A stretch of DNA of 64,000 nucleotides from Actinoplanes sp. SE50/110 (GCF_900119315.1 NZ_LT827010.1:2506001-2570000), one strand, 5' to 3'; numbered from the stretch's first letter, positions 22,768 to 31,575 are shown. Notes: a model not told the origin generated them from the letters alone. Numbers and translations: made by a program.

Positions 22768-23286
22768 TCAGCGCAGCACGGTGAGCACGATCAGGGCGAC
22801 CAGGACGACGACGGCCAGGGTGCCCAGCAGCAGCGGATGCGTCAGCAGGCCGGTCGCGTGCTGGGCAGCCGGCCGTTTCTCCGGGTCGCCGGCCGGCGCC
22901 GGCATCCCGAAGCCGCTGAGCGGCGCGGCGGAGTCGACCGGCGGGATGGCGTAGTCGACGAGTTCGGCGGGCGGCGCCGGTAGAGCGCCACCCGCCGGTC
23001 CCGGTGCCACCGGCCGCGCCGCCGGGAACGCGGCCCCGGCCGACGCCGCCGAGTGCGCGAAGATCGCGGCCGCCTCCGGGTCGGGCGGCGCGACCGTGTG
23101 TGCCCCCGGCACCAGCGGCCCGGACGGCGCGGCCGCCGGGTAGTAGCCGCCCAGCCCCGCGGTCGGCGGCAGCACCGCCGGCCCGGGCTGCAGGTGGTCG
23201 GTCCACTGCTGGCCGTCCCACCATCGGGTCGCGGGCAGACCACTGGGGTCGGCGTACCATCCGGCGGGCTGCGCGGGGCTCGTCAT
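22768..23286 (-). CDS. DUF2510 domain membrane protein
   Basis: A 172-residue protein. ATG 23286 is chosen because it follows GAGGA and places the DUF2510 motif (PAGWYADPSGLPATRWWDGQQW) at the very N-terminus, as in the family. A Pro/Ala-rich middle leads to one C-terminal membrane segment (LLLGTLAVVVLVALIVLTVL). DUF2510 is a short domain found at the ends of actinobacterial membrane proteins; function unknown. Confidence 0.8.
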   Translation of the reverse strand: MTSPAQPAGWYADPSGLPATRWWDGQQWTDHLQPGPAVLPPTAGLGGYYPAAAPSGPLVPGAHTVAPPDPEAAAIFAHSAASAGAAFPAARPVAPGPAGGALPAPPAELVDYAIPPVDSAAPLSGFGMPAPAGDPEKRPAAQHATGLLTHPLLLGTLAVVVLVALIVLTVLR

Positions 23287-23373
23287 CGGTGCGGGTCCTC
23301 GTTTCCGTTCCGGTCCAGGGACGGCCGCAACCATCGGGACCCGCCCGACGACCCTGAGGTCATGTCCGCTGGA

Positions 23374-24150
23374 TCACACCGATTTCTGGTACGCCCGGAA
23401 CGTCCGCGTGGACAGGAAGATCATCACCGCGGCCAGCGCGAGCAGCCATCCGCCGCGGCTGAGCACCACCCCCCAGTCGGGCGTGTCCCGCATCGCCGCC
23501 CGGGCGGCCGCCAGGCACCAGTTCACCGGGTTGAATTCCGCGATCCGCCGCATCCACGACGGCATCAGTGTCGCCGCCATGAACGCCGAGGACAGGAAGG
23601 TGAGCGGCAACAGCAGCAGGGTGTTGATCCCGATGATCGTCTCGCGTTGCCGGACCAGCATCCCGACCGTGTTCGAGAGCGCACTGAAGATCGTCCCGAG
23701 CAGCAGCGCGGTGACCAGCAGCACGACCAGGCCGGCCGCGCCGCCCGGGTAGCTCGCCCCGGCGGCCAGCCCGAGCAGGACGATCGCCGCCACCTGCACC
23801 GCGGTGGACAGCGCCTGCTCGACGACCAGCGCGTTCATGATGGCGCCGCGGGCGACCGGGGTGGTCAGCAGCCGGTTCATGGTGCCGCGCTCGATCTCCT
23901 CGAGCACCCCCATCCCGGACCACATGTTCGACGACACCGCGGTCATCGCGACCACACCGGGCACGATGTAGTCCAGGTACGACCCGCCGCCGAAGCCGGG
24001 CAGCTCCACCACCTTCCGGAACAGGTTGCCGAACAGCAACAGCCAGATGGCCGGCTGGATCAGCAGGATCACCACGAACGCCGGCTGCTTGATCAGCACC
24101 TTCAGCCGCCGGTTGGTCATCCACCAGGTGTGCGTCACCAGGGTCGTCAT
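23374..24150 (-). CDS. ABC-2 type transporter permease (DrrB-like)
   Basis: A 258-residue protein with six membrane segments and the ABC-2 permease pattern: FVVILLIQPAIWLLLFGNLF in the first segment, then VPGVVAMTAVSSNMWSGMGVLEEIERGTMNRLLTTPVAR, the conserved coupling region, and RIAEFNPVNW near the end. It overlaps the ATPase gene by four bases. With that ATPase it forms a DrrAB-type exporter of drugs or lipids. Confidence 0.88.
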   Translation of the reverse strand: MTTLVTHTWWMTNRRLKVLIKQPAFVVILLIQPAIWLLLFGNLFRKVVELPGFGGGSYLDYIVPGVVAMTAVSSNMWSGMGVLEEIERGTMNRLLTTPVARGAIMNALVVEQALSTAVQVAAIVLLGLAAGASYPGGAAGLVVLLVTALLLGTIFSALSNTVGMLVRQRETIIGINTLLLLPLTFLSSAFMAATLMPSWMRRIAEFNPVNWCLAAARAAMRDTPDWGVVLSRGGWLLALAAVMIFLSTRTFRAYQKSV

Positions 24151-25094
24151 GCCGCGTACCTCCGTCCCGCGTGGCGCAGATACACGTCGTCCAGCGAGGG
24201 GCGGGCGACGGTCACCGTCGCGACGCCGATCCCGGCCGATTCGAGGGCGGCCAGGGCCGCCGGGACCGCCGCCGCGCCGTCGTCGGCCCGCGCGCTCAGC
24301 GTCCGCCCGTCCAGGGCGATGTCGCGCAGGCCGGCGACGTGCGCGATGGCCCGCCGCGCCTGCGGCTCATCCGGTGGCAGCGCCAATTGCAGATGTACGG
24401 CATCACCCCGCAACTCCCCCTTCAGACTCTCCGGGGTGCCCTCGGCCACGATCCGGCCGCCGTCGACGATGGCGAGCCGGTCGGCCAGCCGGTCGGCCTC
24501 GTCCAGGTAGTGCGTGGTGAGCAGGATGGCGATCGACTCGTCCGCGGCGAGCCGGCCGATCTCGGTCCACATCTCGGCGCGCCCCTCCGGGTCCAGCCCG
24601 GTGGTCGGCTCGTCGAGGAAGAGCACGCCGGGCCGGTGGATCAGGGCCAGGGCCACGTCGAGGCGGCGCTGCATGCCACCGGACCAGCCGCGGACCGCCC
24701 GGCCGGCGGCCTCGCCCAGACCGAAGCGCTCCAGGAGCTCGTCCACGCGCCGGGTGAGCTGCCCACCGCGTACGCCGAAGAGACGCCCTTGAAGCCGGAG
24801 GTTGTCCTTTCCGGTCGCCATCGGGTCGAGCGCGGAGCGCTGCGGGACGACGCCGATCGTGCGGCGCACCCGGTCGGGGTGGCGCAGCACGTCGTGCCCG
24901 GCCACGGTCGCGCCGCCGGAATCCGGCCGGGCCAGCGTGGTGAGGATCTTGACGGTGCTGGACTTGCCGGCGCCGTTCGGCCCGAGCAGGCCGAACACCT
25001 CGCCGGCGCGGACGGTGAGGGTGAGCCCGTCGAGGGCCCGCACCCCGCCGGGATAACTCTTGCGTAGTTCCTGTGCCGTCACGGCATCACTCAT
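24147..25094 (-). CDS. ABC transporter ATP-binding protein (DrrA family)
   Basis: A 315-residue protein; ATG 25094 is preceded by GGAG/AAGGA. It has Walker A GPNGAGKSS, the Q-loop in VVPQRSALDP, the signature SGGMQRR, Walker B VLFLDEPTTGLDPEGR and the H-loop TTHYLDEAD. The C-terminal 80 residues are the DrrA-type accessory domain. It is followed and overlapped by the permease gene, and preceded, across a hairpin, by a PadR-type regulator on the same strand. This is the classic layout of a PadR-controlled multidrug exporter. Confidence 0.9.
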   Translation of the reverse strand: MSDAVTAQELRKSYPGGVRALDGLTLTVRAGEVFGLLGPNGAGKSSTVKILTTLARPDSGGATVAGHDVLRHPDRVRRTIGVVPQRSALDPMATGKDNLRLQGRLFGVRGGQLTRRVDELLERFGLGEAAGRAVRGWSGGMQRRLDVALALIHRPGVLFLDEPTTGLDPEGRAEMWTEIGRLAADESIAILLTTHYLDEADRLADRLAIVDGGRIVAEGTPESLKGELRGDAVHLQLALPPDEPQARRAIAHVAGLRDIALDGRTLSARADDGAAAVPAALAALESAGIGVATVTVARPSLDDVYLRHAGRRYAA

Positions 25095-25200
25095 GGTGAT
25101 CCTTCTCCAGATCGCCACGGGCCGTGTCCCGGTTATCCTTGTTGCTGCTACACGCCTCGGATGAGCCGGGCCGTTCCCGCGGCCGGTTGATGGGGCACGA

Positions 25201-25230
25201 CCCCGGCCGGTGTTCCCGCACCGGCCGGGG
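25201..25230 (-). terminator. Hairpin between the PadR and ABC genes
   Basis: CCCCGGCCGGTG pairs perfectly with CACCGGCCGGGG (12 bp, 6-base loop), 10 bases after the PadR stop. It would end PadR transcription or limit read-through into the ABC genes. Confidence 0.65.
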
Positions 25231-25239
25231 CCGCTTTTC

Positions 25240-25881
25240 TCACGTCTCGGTGATCGTCATGAACTCCGAGAGATCAGTGGGCATCTCGCCGGTCCGATGG
25301 ATCCGCCGCCAGGCGGCGAGACCGGCCATGGTGCCCTCGCGCATCTCGGTCAGCAGCCCGGTCAGCCAGGTGACCTCGGCGTCCCGGATCGCCATCCGAT
25401 ACTCCGCCTCGACCAGGAACAGCCGGGGGACCACCGCGCGGTTGCCGTCGAGGTCGGCCCGCATCCGATCGTTCTCCATCGCGAGGGTGGCGAGGCGCTG
25501 CTCGAGCAGCGTGATCACCTCGTCCGGCGGGAGCACGCCGAGCACCGAGAGCGCCGCCTGCAGCTTCGGAAACTCCCGTGCGGGAGTGCCGACCAGCTCG
25601 CGCATCCAGTCGGTCAGCTCGGCGCGGCCGTTCCCGGTCAGCCGATACACCGTGCGCTCGGGCCGACGGCCGTCCCGGACCGTCTCCGCCGCCTCGATGA
25701 AGCCGTGCTTCTCCAGGTTCTGCACGACCGTGTAGAGCGATCCCCATTGGATCTTGATGTCCTGATCCTTGCCGAACTCCTTGAGCCGGGCGGCCATCTC
25801 GTAGGGGTGCATCGGCTCGATGCTCAGCGTCGCCAGGATGTGCAACCCGAGGAGGTTGCCCACCTTGCGCCGCTTCGCCAT
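25240..25881 (-). CDS. PadR family transcriptional regulator
   Basis: A 213-residue protein. Residues 5-85 are the PadR winged helix: LLGLHILATLSIEPMHPYEMAARLKEFG, then WGSLYTVVQNLEKHGFIEA and the wing RPERTVYRLTGNGRAEL. The C-terminal half is a long helical Vir_act_alpha_C-like dimerisation domain. By family it represses efflux genes until a drug-like ligand binds; the DrrAB-type genes directly downstream are the likely target, together with its own gene through the inverted repeat at 25901-25918. Confidence 0.88.
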   Translation of the reverse strand: MAKRRKVGNLLGLHILATLSIEPMHPYEMAARLKEFGKDQDIKIQWGSLYTVVQNLEKHGFIEAAETVRDGRRPERTVYRLTGNGRAELTDWMRELVGTPAREFPKLQAALSVLGVLPPDEVITLLEQRLATLAMENDRMRADLDGNRAVVPRLFLVEAEYRMAIRDAEVTWLTGLLTEMREGTMAGLAAWRRIHRTGEMPTDLSEFMTITET

Positions 25882-25900
25882 CTCGCTCCTCGTGGTGTGA

Positions 25901-25918
25901 ATGCTCGCTACCGAGTAT
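25901..25918 (-). promoter_or_regulatory. Candidate PadR operator
   Basis: ATGCTCG-ctac-CGAGTAT, a 7-bp inverted repeat with one mismatch, 20 bases upstream of the PadR start. A TAATAC-like -10 box overlaps its outer edge on the minus strand. Confidence 0.45.
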
Positions 25919-25935
25919 TACGCACCCGAGCAACA

Positions 25936-25969
25936 AAACGGAAGGCCCCCGCCGGGGGGCCTTCCGTTT
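25936..25969. terminator. Strong palindromic terminator
   Basis: A 15-bp perfect stem, AAACGGAAGGCCCCC paired with GGGGGCCTTCCGTTT, with a 4-base loop and A/T-rich feet on both sides. It lies 15 bases after the stop of the gene at 25984 and would work in either direction. Confidence 0.85.
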
Positions 25970-25983
25970 CCGGATCCTCGATC

Positions 25984-26337
25984 TCAGGCCAGGGCCGGCT
26001 TCCGGTTGATCCGGATGACCGGGGTGAGCAGCAGCAGTCCGCAGGCCACCTGCTCCAGCCTGAACCAGAGCGGGAACATCCCGGGCAGCGCCGCGATCAC
26101 CACGATCGCGACCAGCATGATCGCCGTGACGATCCGCAGCCGCAGCAGCGCCCCGCGGCTGCCGCGCAGCGCCCGCACCGACAGGTGGAGCGAGATCAGC
26201 GACGCCAGCGCGACGAGCGAGGCCCGCACCCCGACCGCGTCGGTGACGTAGTGCGTGTCGCGCAGGGCGACGATCGCGCCCAGCGTCGAGAAGCTGAGTG
26301 CCACGTAGCAACCCATGAACCGAACGACCTTGCGCAT
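25984..26337 (-). CDS. Small membrane protein of unknown function
   Basis: A 117-residue protein with four predicted membrane segments (VVRFMGCYVALSFSTLGAIV; VRASLVALASLISLHLSV; IVTAIMLVAIVVIAAL; VACGLLLLTPVIRI). ATG 26337 follows a G-rich stretch; upstream in-frame ATGs at 26364 and 26379 are possible. No conserved motif is recognised. It is followed by a strong terminator and is likely monocistronic. Confidence 0.6.
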   Translation of the reverse strand: MRKVVRFMGCYVALSFSTLGAIVALRDTHYVTDAVGVRASLVALASLISLHLSVRALRGSRGALLRLRIVTAIMLVAIVVIAALPGMFPLWFRLEQVACGLLLLTPVIRINRKPALA

Positions 26338-26544
26338 CCCGGCGCCCCCATCCCGTTGCCGCATCGACACCGGGAGCATCGCCGCCGCGCGGGTCGCCGA
26401 GCCTCGCCCGGTCTCCCGAGCGTGCGGTGGAGAGCGCGGTCAGCCGATCGGTGGAACGCATCTCCATCGGTGAATGGCTAGTCTGCGGAGATCGTCCGGG
26501 CGAACCATCGCCGGCAGGACGATTTCGACAACGGAAGGCAAGGG

Positions 26545-28146
26545 ATGCGAAAAATCCTGGCGGCCACCGTCGCCGCCTCGGTCGGCCTGCTCGTCGGCGC
26601 CGGCACGATCCCGGTCGCCGCCGTGGCGCACAGCGGCCACGACGACGGCTACACCCCGCCGCCGATCGACTGGGGCACCTGCACCCGGGCGAGCCTCAAG
26701 GCGCGCAACGCCCAGTGCGGCTTTCTCACCGTTCCGCTGGACTACGCGAAACCGAACGGCACCAAGATCAAGATTGCGGTGTCCCGGATCAACCACAAGT
26801 CGGCCGACGCGCAGTACCAGGGCGTCATGCTGACCAACCCGGGTGGCCCCGGCGGCAGTGGTCTCGGTCTGCCGGTGATCGGCGAGTCGGTGCCGGACCA
26901 CGCCGGCGACTACTACGACTGGATCGGCTTCGACCCGCGCGGCGTCGGCTCCAGCGTGCCGGCCCTGTCCTGCGACGTGAACTACGCCGGCTACAACCGG
27001 CCGTACTACGTGCCGGTCACCCGGTCGCTGGAGAAGACCTGGCTGAAGAAGGCCGCGGGCTACGCGAAGGCGTGTGACCGGGCCGGCGGCGCGCTGCTCG
27101 ACCACGTCAAGACCACCGACTCGGTGGCCGACATGGAGAGCCTGCGCAAGGCGCTGGGCCAGCGCCAGATCAACTACTACGGCTTCTCGTACGGGACGTA
27201 CCTGGGCCAGGTCTACGCGACCCTGCACCCGGACCGGGTGCGCCGGGCCGTCTTCGACGGTGTGGTCGACCCGCGGGGCGTCTGGTACGACGCCAACCTC
27301 GACCAGGACATCCAGTTCGACAAGAACATGGACGTCTACTTCACCTGGATCGCCAAGTACGACGCGGTCTACCACCTGGGCGTCACCGGCAAGGCGGTGA
27401 AGAAGAAGTACTACTCGGTCCTGCAACAGCTCCGCAAGGCGCCGGCGGCCGGCAAGATCGGCCCGGACGAGTGGAACGACATCTTCGTCTCGGCCGGCTA
27501 CTACGTCTACGGCTGGCGGGACGTCGCCGACGCGTTCGCGGCCTGGGTCAACGACAAGGACCCGAGCCTGCTGCTGGCCAGCTACAGCGAGCCGGGCGCG
27601 CCGGGCGCCGACAACAACTACGCGATGTACCTGGCCACCCAGTGCAGCGACGTGAAGTGGCCGACCAACTGGTCAAAGTGGCAGAAGGACAACTGGACGA
27701 TCTACTCCCGGTACCCGTTCATCACCTGGAACAACGCCTGGTACAACGCGCCCTGCACCACCTGGGGCGCCAAGCCGGGCACCCCGGTGCGGATCAACGG
27801 TGCGAAGGCTCCATCGGTCCTGCTGATCAGCGAGACCGACGACGCCGCCACGCCGTACTCCGGAGCCCTGCAGGTGCGTAAGCTCTTCCCGCGCTCGGTG
27901 CTGATCGAGGGCGTCGGCGGCACCACGCACGCCGGCTCGCTCAGCGGGGTGGCCTGCACCGACGACACCGTCGCCGCCTACCTGGCGACCGGTGCGCTGC
28001 CGTCGCGGGTGCACGGCAACCGGTCCGACAAGCAGTGCCAGCCGGTGCCGCAGCCGGACCCGACCGCGGTTTCCGCGCTCAGCAAGAAGAGCGCGGCCAC
28101 CGCGGACACCGCCCGTGACGTGATTCGCGCGGCGGTCGGCCGCTGA
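26545..28146 (+). CDS. Secreted tripeptidyl aminopeptidase-like alpha/beta hydrolase
   Basis: A 533-residue protein. It has a Sec signal peptide (MRKILAATVAASVGLLVGAG, cleavage near AVAHS). The alpha/beta-hydrolase core has an oxyanion loop NPGGPGGSG (98-106), the nucleophile elbow GFSYGTY (S215), the acid Asp in ISETDDAATP and the catalytic His in GTTHAGSL. The C-terminal part is the TAP-like domain with two cysteine pairs. The family comprises the Streptomyces tripeptidyl aminopeptidases (Tap, SlpD/SlpE), which take tripeptides off extracellular proteins. A convergent hairpin separates it from the ABC operon that follows. Confidence 0.88.
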   Translation: MRKILAATVAASVGLLVGAGTIPVAAVAHSGHDDGYTPPPIDWGTCTRASLKARNAQCGFLTVPLDYAKPNGTKIKIAVSRINHKSADAQYQGVMLTNPGGPGGSGLGLPVIGESVPDHAGDYYDWIGFDPRGVGSSVPALSCDVNYAGYNRPYYVPVTRSLEKTWLKKAAGYAKACDRAGGALLDHVKTTDSVADMESLRKALGQRQINYYGFSYGTYLGQVYATLHPDRVRRAVFDGVVDPRGVWYDANLDQDIQFDKNMDVYFTWIAKYDAVYHLGVTGKAVKKKYYSVLQQLRKAPAAGKIGPDEWNDIFVSAGYYVYGWRDVADAFAAWVNDKDPSLLLASYSEPGAPGADNNYAMYLATQCSDVKWPTNWSKWQKDNWTIYSRYPFITWNNAWYNAPCTTWGAKPGTPVRINGAKAPSVLLISETDDAATPYSGALQVRKLFPRSVLIEGVGGTTHAGSLSGVACTDDTVAAYLATGALPSRVHGNRSDKQCQPVPQPDPTAVSALSKKSAATADTARDVIRAAVGR

Positions 28147-28151
28147 ATCGG

Positions 28152-28186
28152 CGCCGGGGTCCGGGAGCATGCCCCGGACCCCGGCG
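28152..28186. terminator. Bidirectional terminator between convergent genes
   Basis: A perfect 14-bp stem, CGCCGGGGTCCGGG paired with CCCGGACCCCGGCG, with a 7-base loop, between the peptidase stop (28146) and the ABC ATPase stop (28187). Confidence 0.8.
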
Positions 28187-28957
28187 TCAGGCGTTCTTCT
28201 TCGCCAGCTGGATCTGCTCGTACACGTGGGCGCGCAGCTCGATGAACCGCGGATCGGCCCGGGTGTGCAGCTGATCGCGGTCGGTCGGCAGGTCCACCAC
28301 CAGCTCGTCCTGCACCACGGTCGGCGACGACGACAGCATCACCACGCGCTGCCCCAGGTACACCGCCTCGTCGATGTCGTGGGTCACGAACAGCACCGTC
28401 ACCCCGAGCCGCTGCCACAGCGACCGGACCAGATCCTCCAGATCGGCCCGGGTCTGCGCGTCGACCGCCGCGAACGGCTCGTCCATCAGCAGCGTCTCCG
28501 GCTCGTAGGCGACCGCCCGCGCGATCGCCACCCGCTGCTGCATGCCACCGGACAGCTGCCACGGATACGCCGTCGCGGTCCCGCCCAAACCGACCGCGTC
28601 CAGCGACGACTCGACCAGCTCCCGGCGCCGCGCCCGGGCGACACCCTTCTGCCGCAGTGGCAGCTCGACGTTGTCCCGCACGCTCATCCAGGGGAACAGG
28701 CTGCGGCCGTACTCCTGGAAGACCACCGCCATCCCCGGCGGCGGCCCGGCCACCTCCCGGCCGCCCACCCGGACCTCGCCGGCGGTCGGCGTGAGCAGGC
28801 CGGAGACACAGCGCAGCAGCGTCGTCTTGCCGCAGCCGGACGGCCCGACCAGGCAGACCAGGTCACCGCCCTCGACGGTGAAGGTGAGATCGCGCAGCGC
28901 CTCCACCTCCCGGCCGCCCGACCTGTAGACCTTCCGCAGGCCCTTGACCTCCAGCAT
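28187..28957 (-). CDS. ABC transporter ATP-binding protein (SsuB/TauB/NrtD-like)
   Basis: A 256-residue ATPase: Walker A GPSGCGKTT, Q-loop VFQEYGRSLFPW, signature LSGGMQQR, Walker B LLMDEPFAAVD, H-loop FVTHDIDEAVYL. The EYxRSLFPW and DEPFAAVDAQTR features are those of the nitrate/sulfonate/taurine importer ATPases. AGGAGG precedes ATG 28957. It is the last gene of a four-gene operon (binding protein, two permeases, ATPase). The imported compound cannot be read from the sequence. Confidence 0.88.
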   Translation of the reverse strand: MLEVKGLRKVYRSGGREVEALRDLTFTVEGGDLVCLVGPSGCGKTTLLRCVSGLLTPTAGEVRVGGREVAGPPPGMAVVFQEYGRSLFPWMSVRDNVELPLRQKGVARARRRELVESSLDAVGLGGTATAYPWQLSGGMQQRVAIARAVAYEPETLLMDEPFAAVDAQTRADLEDLVRSLWQRLGVTVLFVTHDIDEAVYLGQRVVMLSSSPTVVQDELVVDLPTDRDQLHTRADPRFIELRAHVYEQIQLAKKNA

Positions 28958-28967
28958 GCTGGCCCTC

Positions 28968-29744
28968 CTAACCGGCCCGGCGCCGCGCCGCGCGCAGCCC
29001 CTCGTACCACCGCAGCGCCCGCCGCTCGGCGAGCCGGAACAACAGCGACAACGCGAAGCCGAGCAGGCCGAGCAGGATGATCCCGCTCCACATCTCCGGG
29101 ATCGCGAAACTGCGCTGGAACTGCACGATGGTGAAGCCCAGGCCGTTGCTGGACGCGAACATCTCGCTGATCACCATCAGGATGATCGCGATCGACAGCG
29201 CCTGGCGCAGACCGGCCGCGATCTGCGGGGACGCCGACGGCAGGATCACCCGGGTGAGCCCCGCCGGGCCGGTCACGCCGTAGGCGCGCGCGGTGTCCAG
29301 CACGACGCTGTCGGTGGCGCGCACCCCCTCGACCGTGTTGAGCAGGATCGGCCAGACACAGCCGGAGACGATCACGATCACCTTCATGCCGTTGCCGATC
29401 CCGGCGAACAGCATGATCACCGGGACCAGGACCGGCGGCGGGACGGCCCGGAAGAACTCCAGGGCCGGTTCCAGCACCGCCCGCAGCTTGCGGTTCAGGC
29501 CGATCGCGACGCCGAGACCGACCCCGATCACCGCGGCCAGCAGGAAGCCGGCGAGCAGCCGGACCAGGCTGGGGGCGACGTCGGTGCGCAGCCGGTCGAG
29601 GGTCCAGGTGTCGCCGAACGCCTGGAGGATCTGCCGCAGCGGCGGCGCGTAGTAGCTCCTGCTGTCGTCACTGAGCCAGAACCACCCGGCGAAGAGCAGA
29701 ATCGGGAGGATCACGGCCAAAGACCACTTCTTGAGTACGCCCAT
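28968..29744 (-). CDS. ABC transporter permease 2 (SsuC/TauC-like)
   Basis: A 258-residue permease with six membrane segments. The EAA-like loop reads ARAYGVTGPAGLTRVILPSASPQIAAGL. The start ATG 29744 overlaps the stop of the first permease by one base (TGATG); the open frame continues upstream only as an artefact of GC content. N-terminal LAVILPILLFAGWFWL is the first membrane segment. Having two different permease genes suggests a heterodimeric channel, whereas SsuC-type importers usually have one. Confidence 0.88.
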   Translation of the reverse strand: MGVLKKWSLAVILPILLFAGWFWLSDDSRSYYAPPLRQILQAFGDTWTLDRLRTDVAPSLVRLLAGFLLAAVIGVGLGVAIGLNRKLRAVLEPALEFFRAVPPPVLVPVIMLFAGIGNGMKVIVIVSGCVWPILLNTVEGVRATDSVVLDTARAYGVTGPAGLTRVILPSASPQIAAGLRQALSIAIILMVISEMFASSNGLGFTIVQFQRSFAIPEMWSGIILLGLLGFALSLLFRLAERRALRWYEGLRAARRRAG

Positions 29745-30529
29745 CAGACGCCCGCCTCGCCTCTCACCGACTGGTGCCACGCCAGCAGGCGGCGCTCGCC
29801 GGTGCGCGTCAGTAGATTGATCAGCACGCCGAGCACGCCGGTGACCACGATCAGGGCGTACATGGTGGGCACCGCGTCGGAGTTCTGCGCGGTGGCGATC
29901 TCCTTGCCCAGCCCGGGGGCGCCGATCACCAGCTCGGCGGTGATCGCCAGGACCAGGGCCACCGAGGCGGCCAGCCGCACGCCGGTGAACACGTAGGGCA
30001 GCGCGGTCGGCCACAGCACGTGCCGCACCCGGCCCCACGCGGAGAACCGGAAACTGCGCGCGGTCTCCTCGGCGACCGGGTCGACGTCGGCCACCCCGTA
30101 CAGCACCTGCACCAGCACCTGCCAGAACGCGGCGTAGCAGACCAGCAGCAGGGTGGAGCCCAGCCGGGTGCCGTAGAGCAGCACCGCGAGCGGGATCAGC
30201 GCGACCGACGGGATCGGCCGCAGGAACTCCACCGTGGACGCGGTCAGCGCGCGCAGCACCGGCACCGAGCCGATCAGCAGCCCGGCCAGCACCCCGGCGG
30301 CCACCGCGATCAGCAGGCCGGCCGCCCACGCGTACAGCGTGTCGCCCAGCGACTGCCAGAACGCCCCGGTGGCCACCTCGTCGGCGAGCGCGCCGGCGAT
30401 CCGGCTGGCCGGCGGCAGGAACCGGTCGTTGACCAGGCCGAGCCGGGGCAGCAGCTCGACGATGAGGACCAACCCGGCCGGCCCGGCGAGGCCGAGCAGG
30501 ACCGGGTTGCCACGGCGCGCGGACGTCAC
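29744..30529 (-). CDS. ABC transporter permease 1 (SsuC/TauC-like)
   Basis: A 261-residue permease with six membrane segments and the coupling loop ARSFRFSAWGRVRHVLWPTALPYVFTG. GTG 30529 overlaps the stop of the binding protein (GTGA), which settles the start; a much longer open frame upstream is antisense-like read-through across the binding-protein gene. It is about as distant from permease 2 as from other SsuC proteins. By family it forms the membrane pore with permease 2. Confidence 0.88.
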   Translation of the reverse strand: MTSARRGNPVLLGLAGPAGLVLIVELLPRLGLVNDRFLPPASRIAGALADEVATGAFWQSLGDTLYAWAAGLLIAVAAGVLAGLLIGSVPVLRALTASTVEFLRPIPSVALIPLAVLLYGTRLGSTLLLVCYAAFWQVLVQVLYGVADVDPVAEETARSFRFSAWGRVRHVLWPTALPYVFTGVRLAASVALVLAITAELVIGAPGLGKEIATAQNSDAVPTMYALIVVTGVLGVLINLLTRTGERRLLAWHQSVRGEAGV

Positions 30530-31494
30530 GGCAGGAGCTTGCCCAGGTCCGGAGCGGTGCTGAAGATGCCGTCCTGGGTACCGAGGTCGGCGATCGTCTG
30601 CACGGACGCCTTGTTGATCTCGGTGGGCCACTTCGGCAGGACCACGGCGGCGCGGATCTTCTCGTCGATCTTGGTGTAGGTGCCGAGGATCTGGCGCACC
30701 TGGTCCGGGTGGGCGTCGGCGTAGGTCAGCGACTCGTTGATCGCCTCGGTGAAGCGCTTCACCAGGTCGGGCTTGGAAGCGATCAGGTTCTGCGAGGTGA
30801 AGTACGCGGCGACGGTCAGGTCCGGGGCGGCGTCGACGTAGGTCGAGGCGATCTCCCGGCCGCCGGCCTGCTTGATCGTGGTGAGCTGCGGCTCGACCAC
30901 CCAGGCGGCGTCGATCTGGCCGCCGTCCAGCGCGGCCGGCATGTTCGGGAACGGCATCTCGACGAACTGCAGCCTGCTCGGGTCGCCGCCGGCCTTGCGC
31001 ACCGACTCGCGGGTGACCGTGTCGCCGATGTTCTTCAGGGTGTTGACCGAGATCTTTCTGCCCTCCAGGTCCTTGGCGGTCTTGATCGGGCTGCTGCCCT
31101 TGACCACCACGGCACCGAAGTCCTTGCCCTGCACACCGGTCGACGAGACGCCGGCCGCGACCACCTTGATCGGCAGGTTCTTGGTCTGCGCGATCATCAG
31201 CGAGGTCAGGTTGGAGAAGCCGAACTGGAACTGGCCGCTGACCACACCGGGCGTGATCGCCGCGCCGCCCTGGCCGGCCTCCAGCTTGAGCTCGATGTTG
31301 CGGGACTTGAAGAAGCCCTTCGACTGGCCCAGGTAGATCGGGGCGACGTCGACGATCGGGATGACGCCCACGGTCACGGTGTCCACACCCCCGGACGATC
31401 CGCCGGAGGAACTGGAGTCCTTGTCCGAGCCGCAGGCCGCGACCGTGCCGGCCACCAGCGCCAGTGCCAGGCCCGCGAGCAAACGCCGCCGCAT
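30526..31494 (-). CDS. ABC transporter substrate-binding lipoprotein (SsuA/TauA/NrtA-like)
   Basis: A 322-residue protein; ATG 31494 follows GGAGGA. The signal peptide ends in a lipobox (TVAAC, Cys near residue 20), followed by a Ser/Gly linker. The mature part is the NMT1/SsuA fold: VGVIPIVDVAPIYLGQSKGFFKSRNIEL, then GQFQFGFSNLTSLMIA, VKGSSPIKTAKDLEGRKISV and IDAAWVVEPQ. The family binds nitrate, sulfonates, taurine, thiamine precursors or aromatic acids. The divergent IclR regulator favours an organic, perhaps aromatic, ligand; this is inference. Confidence 0.88.
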   Translation of the reverse strand: MRRRLLAGLALALVAGTVAACGSDKDSSSSGGSSGGVDTVTVGVIPIVDVAPIYLGQSKGFFKSRNIELKLEAGQGGAAITPGVVSGQFQFGFSNLTSLMIAQTKNLPIKVVAAGVSSTGVQGKDFGAVVVKGSSPIKTAKDLEGRKISVNTLKNIGDTVTRESVRKAGGDPSRLQFVEMPFPNMPAALDGGQIDAAWVVEPQLTTIKQAGGREIASTYVDAAPDLTVAAYFTSQNLIASKPDLVKRFTEAINESLTYADAHPDQVRQILGTYTKIDEKIRAAVVLPKWPTEINKASVQTIADLGTQDGIFSTAPDLGKLLP

Positions 31495-31533
31495 ATCTGT
31501 TCCTCCGTAGATGTGTGCGCACAACGAACGAAA

Positions 31534-31575
31534 GTTCTCATGGAGAACGCTAGAATGTGGCTCGTGTCACGTCAA
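31534..31575. promoter_or_regulatory. Divergent promoter region with candidate IclR operator
   Basis: The perfect inverted repeat GTTCTC-atg-GAGAAC (31534-31548) has the 15-bp size of IclR-type sites. On the minus strand TTGACG (31575-31570) and TAGCGT (31552-31547) are 17 bases apart and would drive the ABC operon, with the repeat covering the start of transcription. On the plus strand TAGAAT (31551-31556) is a -10 box for the IclR gene, so the two promoters overlap. Confidence 0.6.

Noticed and set aside
29744..31522. A 592-codon frame that would fuse a binding-protein region to the permease
   Set aside because: The upstream part is out of frame with the clear lipoprotein gene; permease homology begins at GTG 30529, which overlaps the lipoprotein stop.
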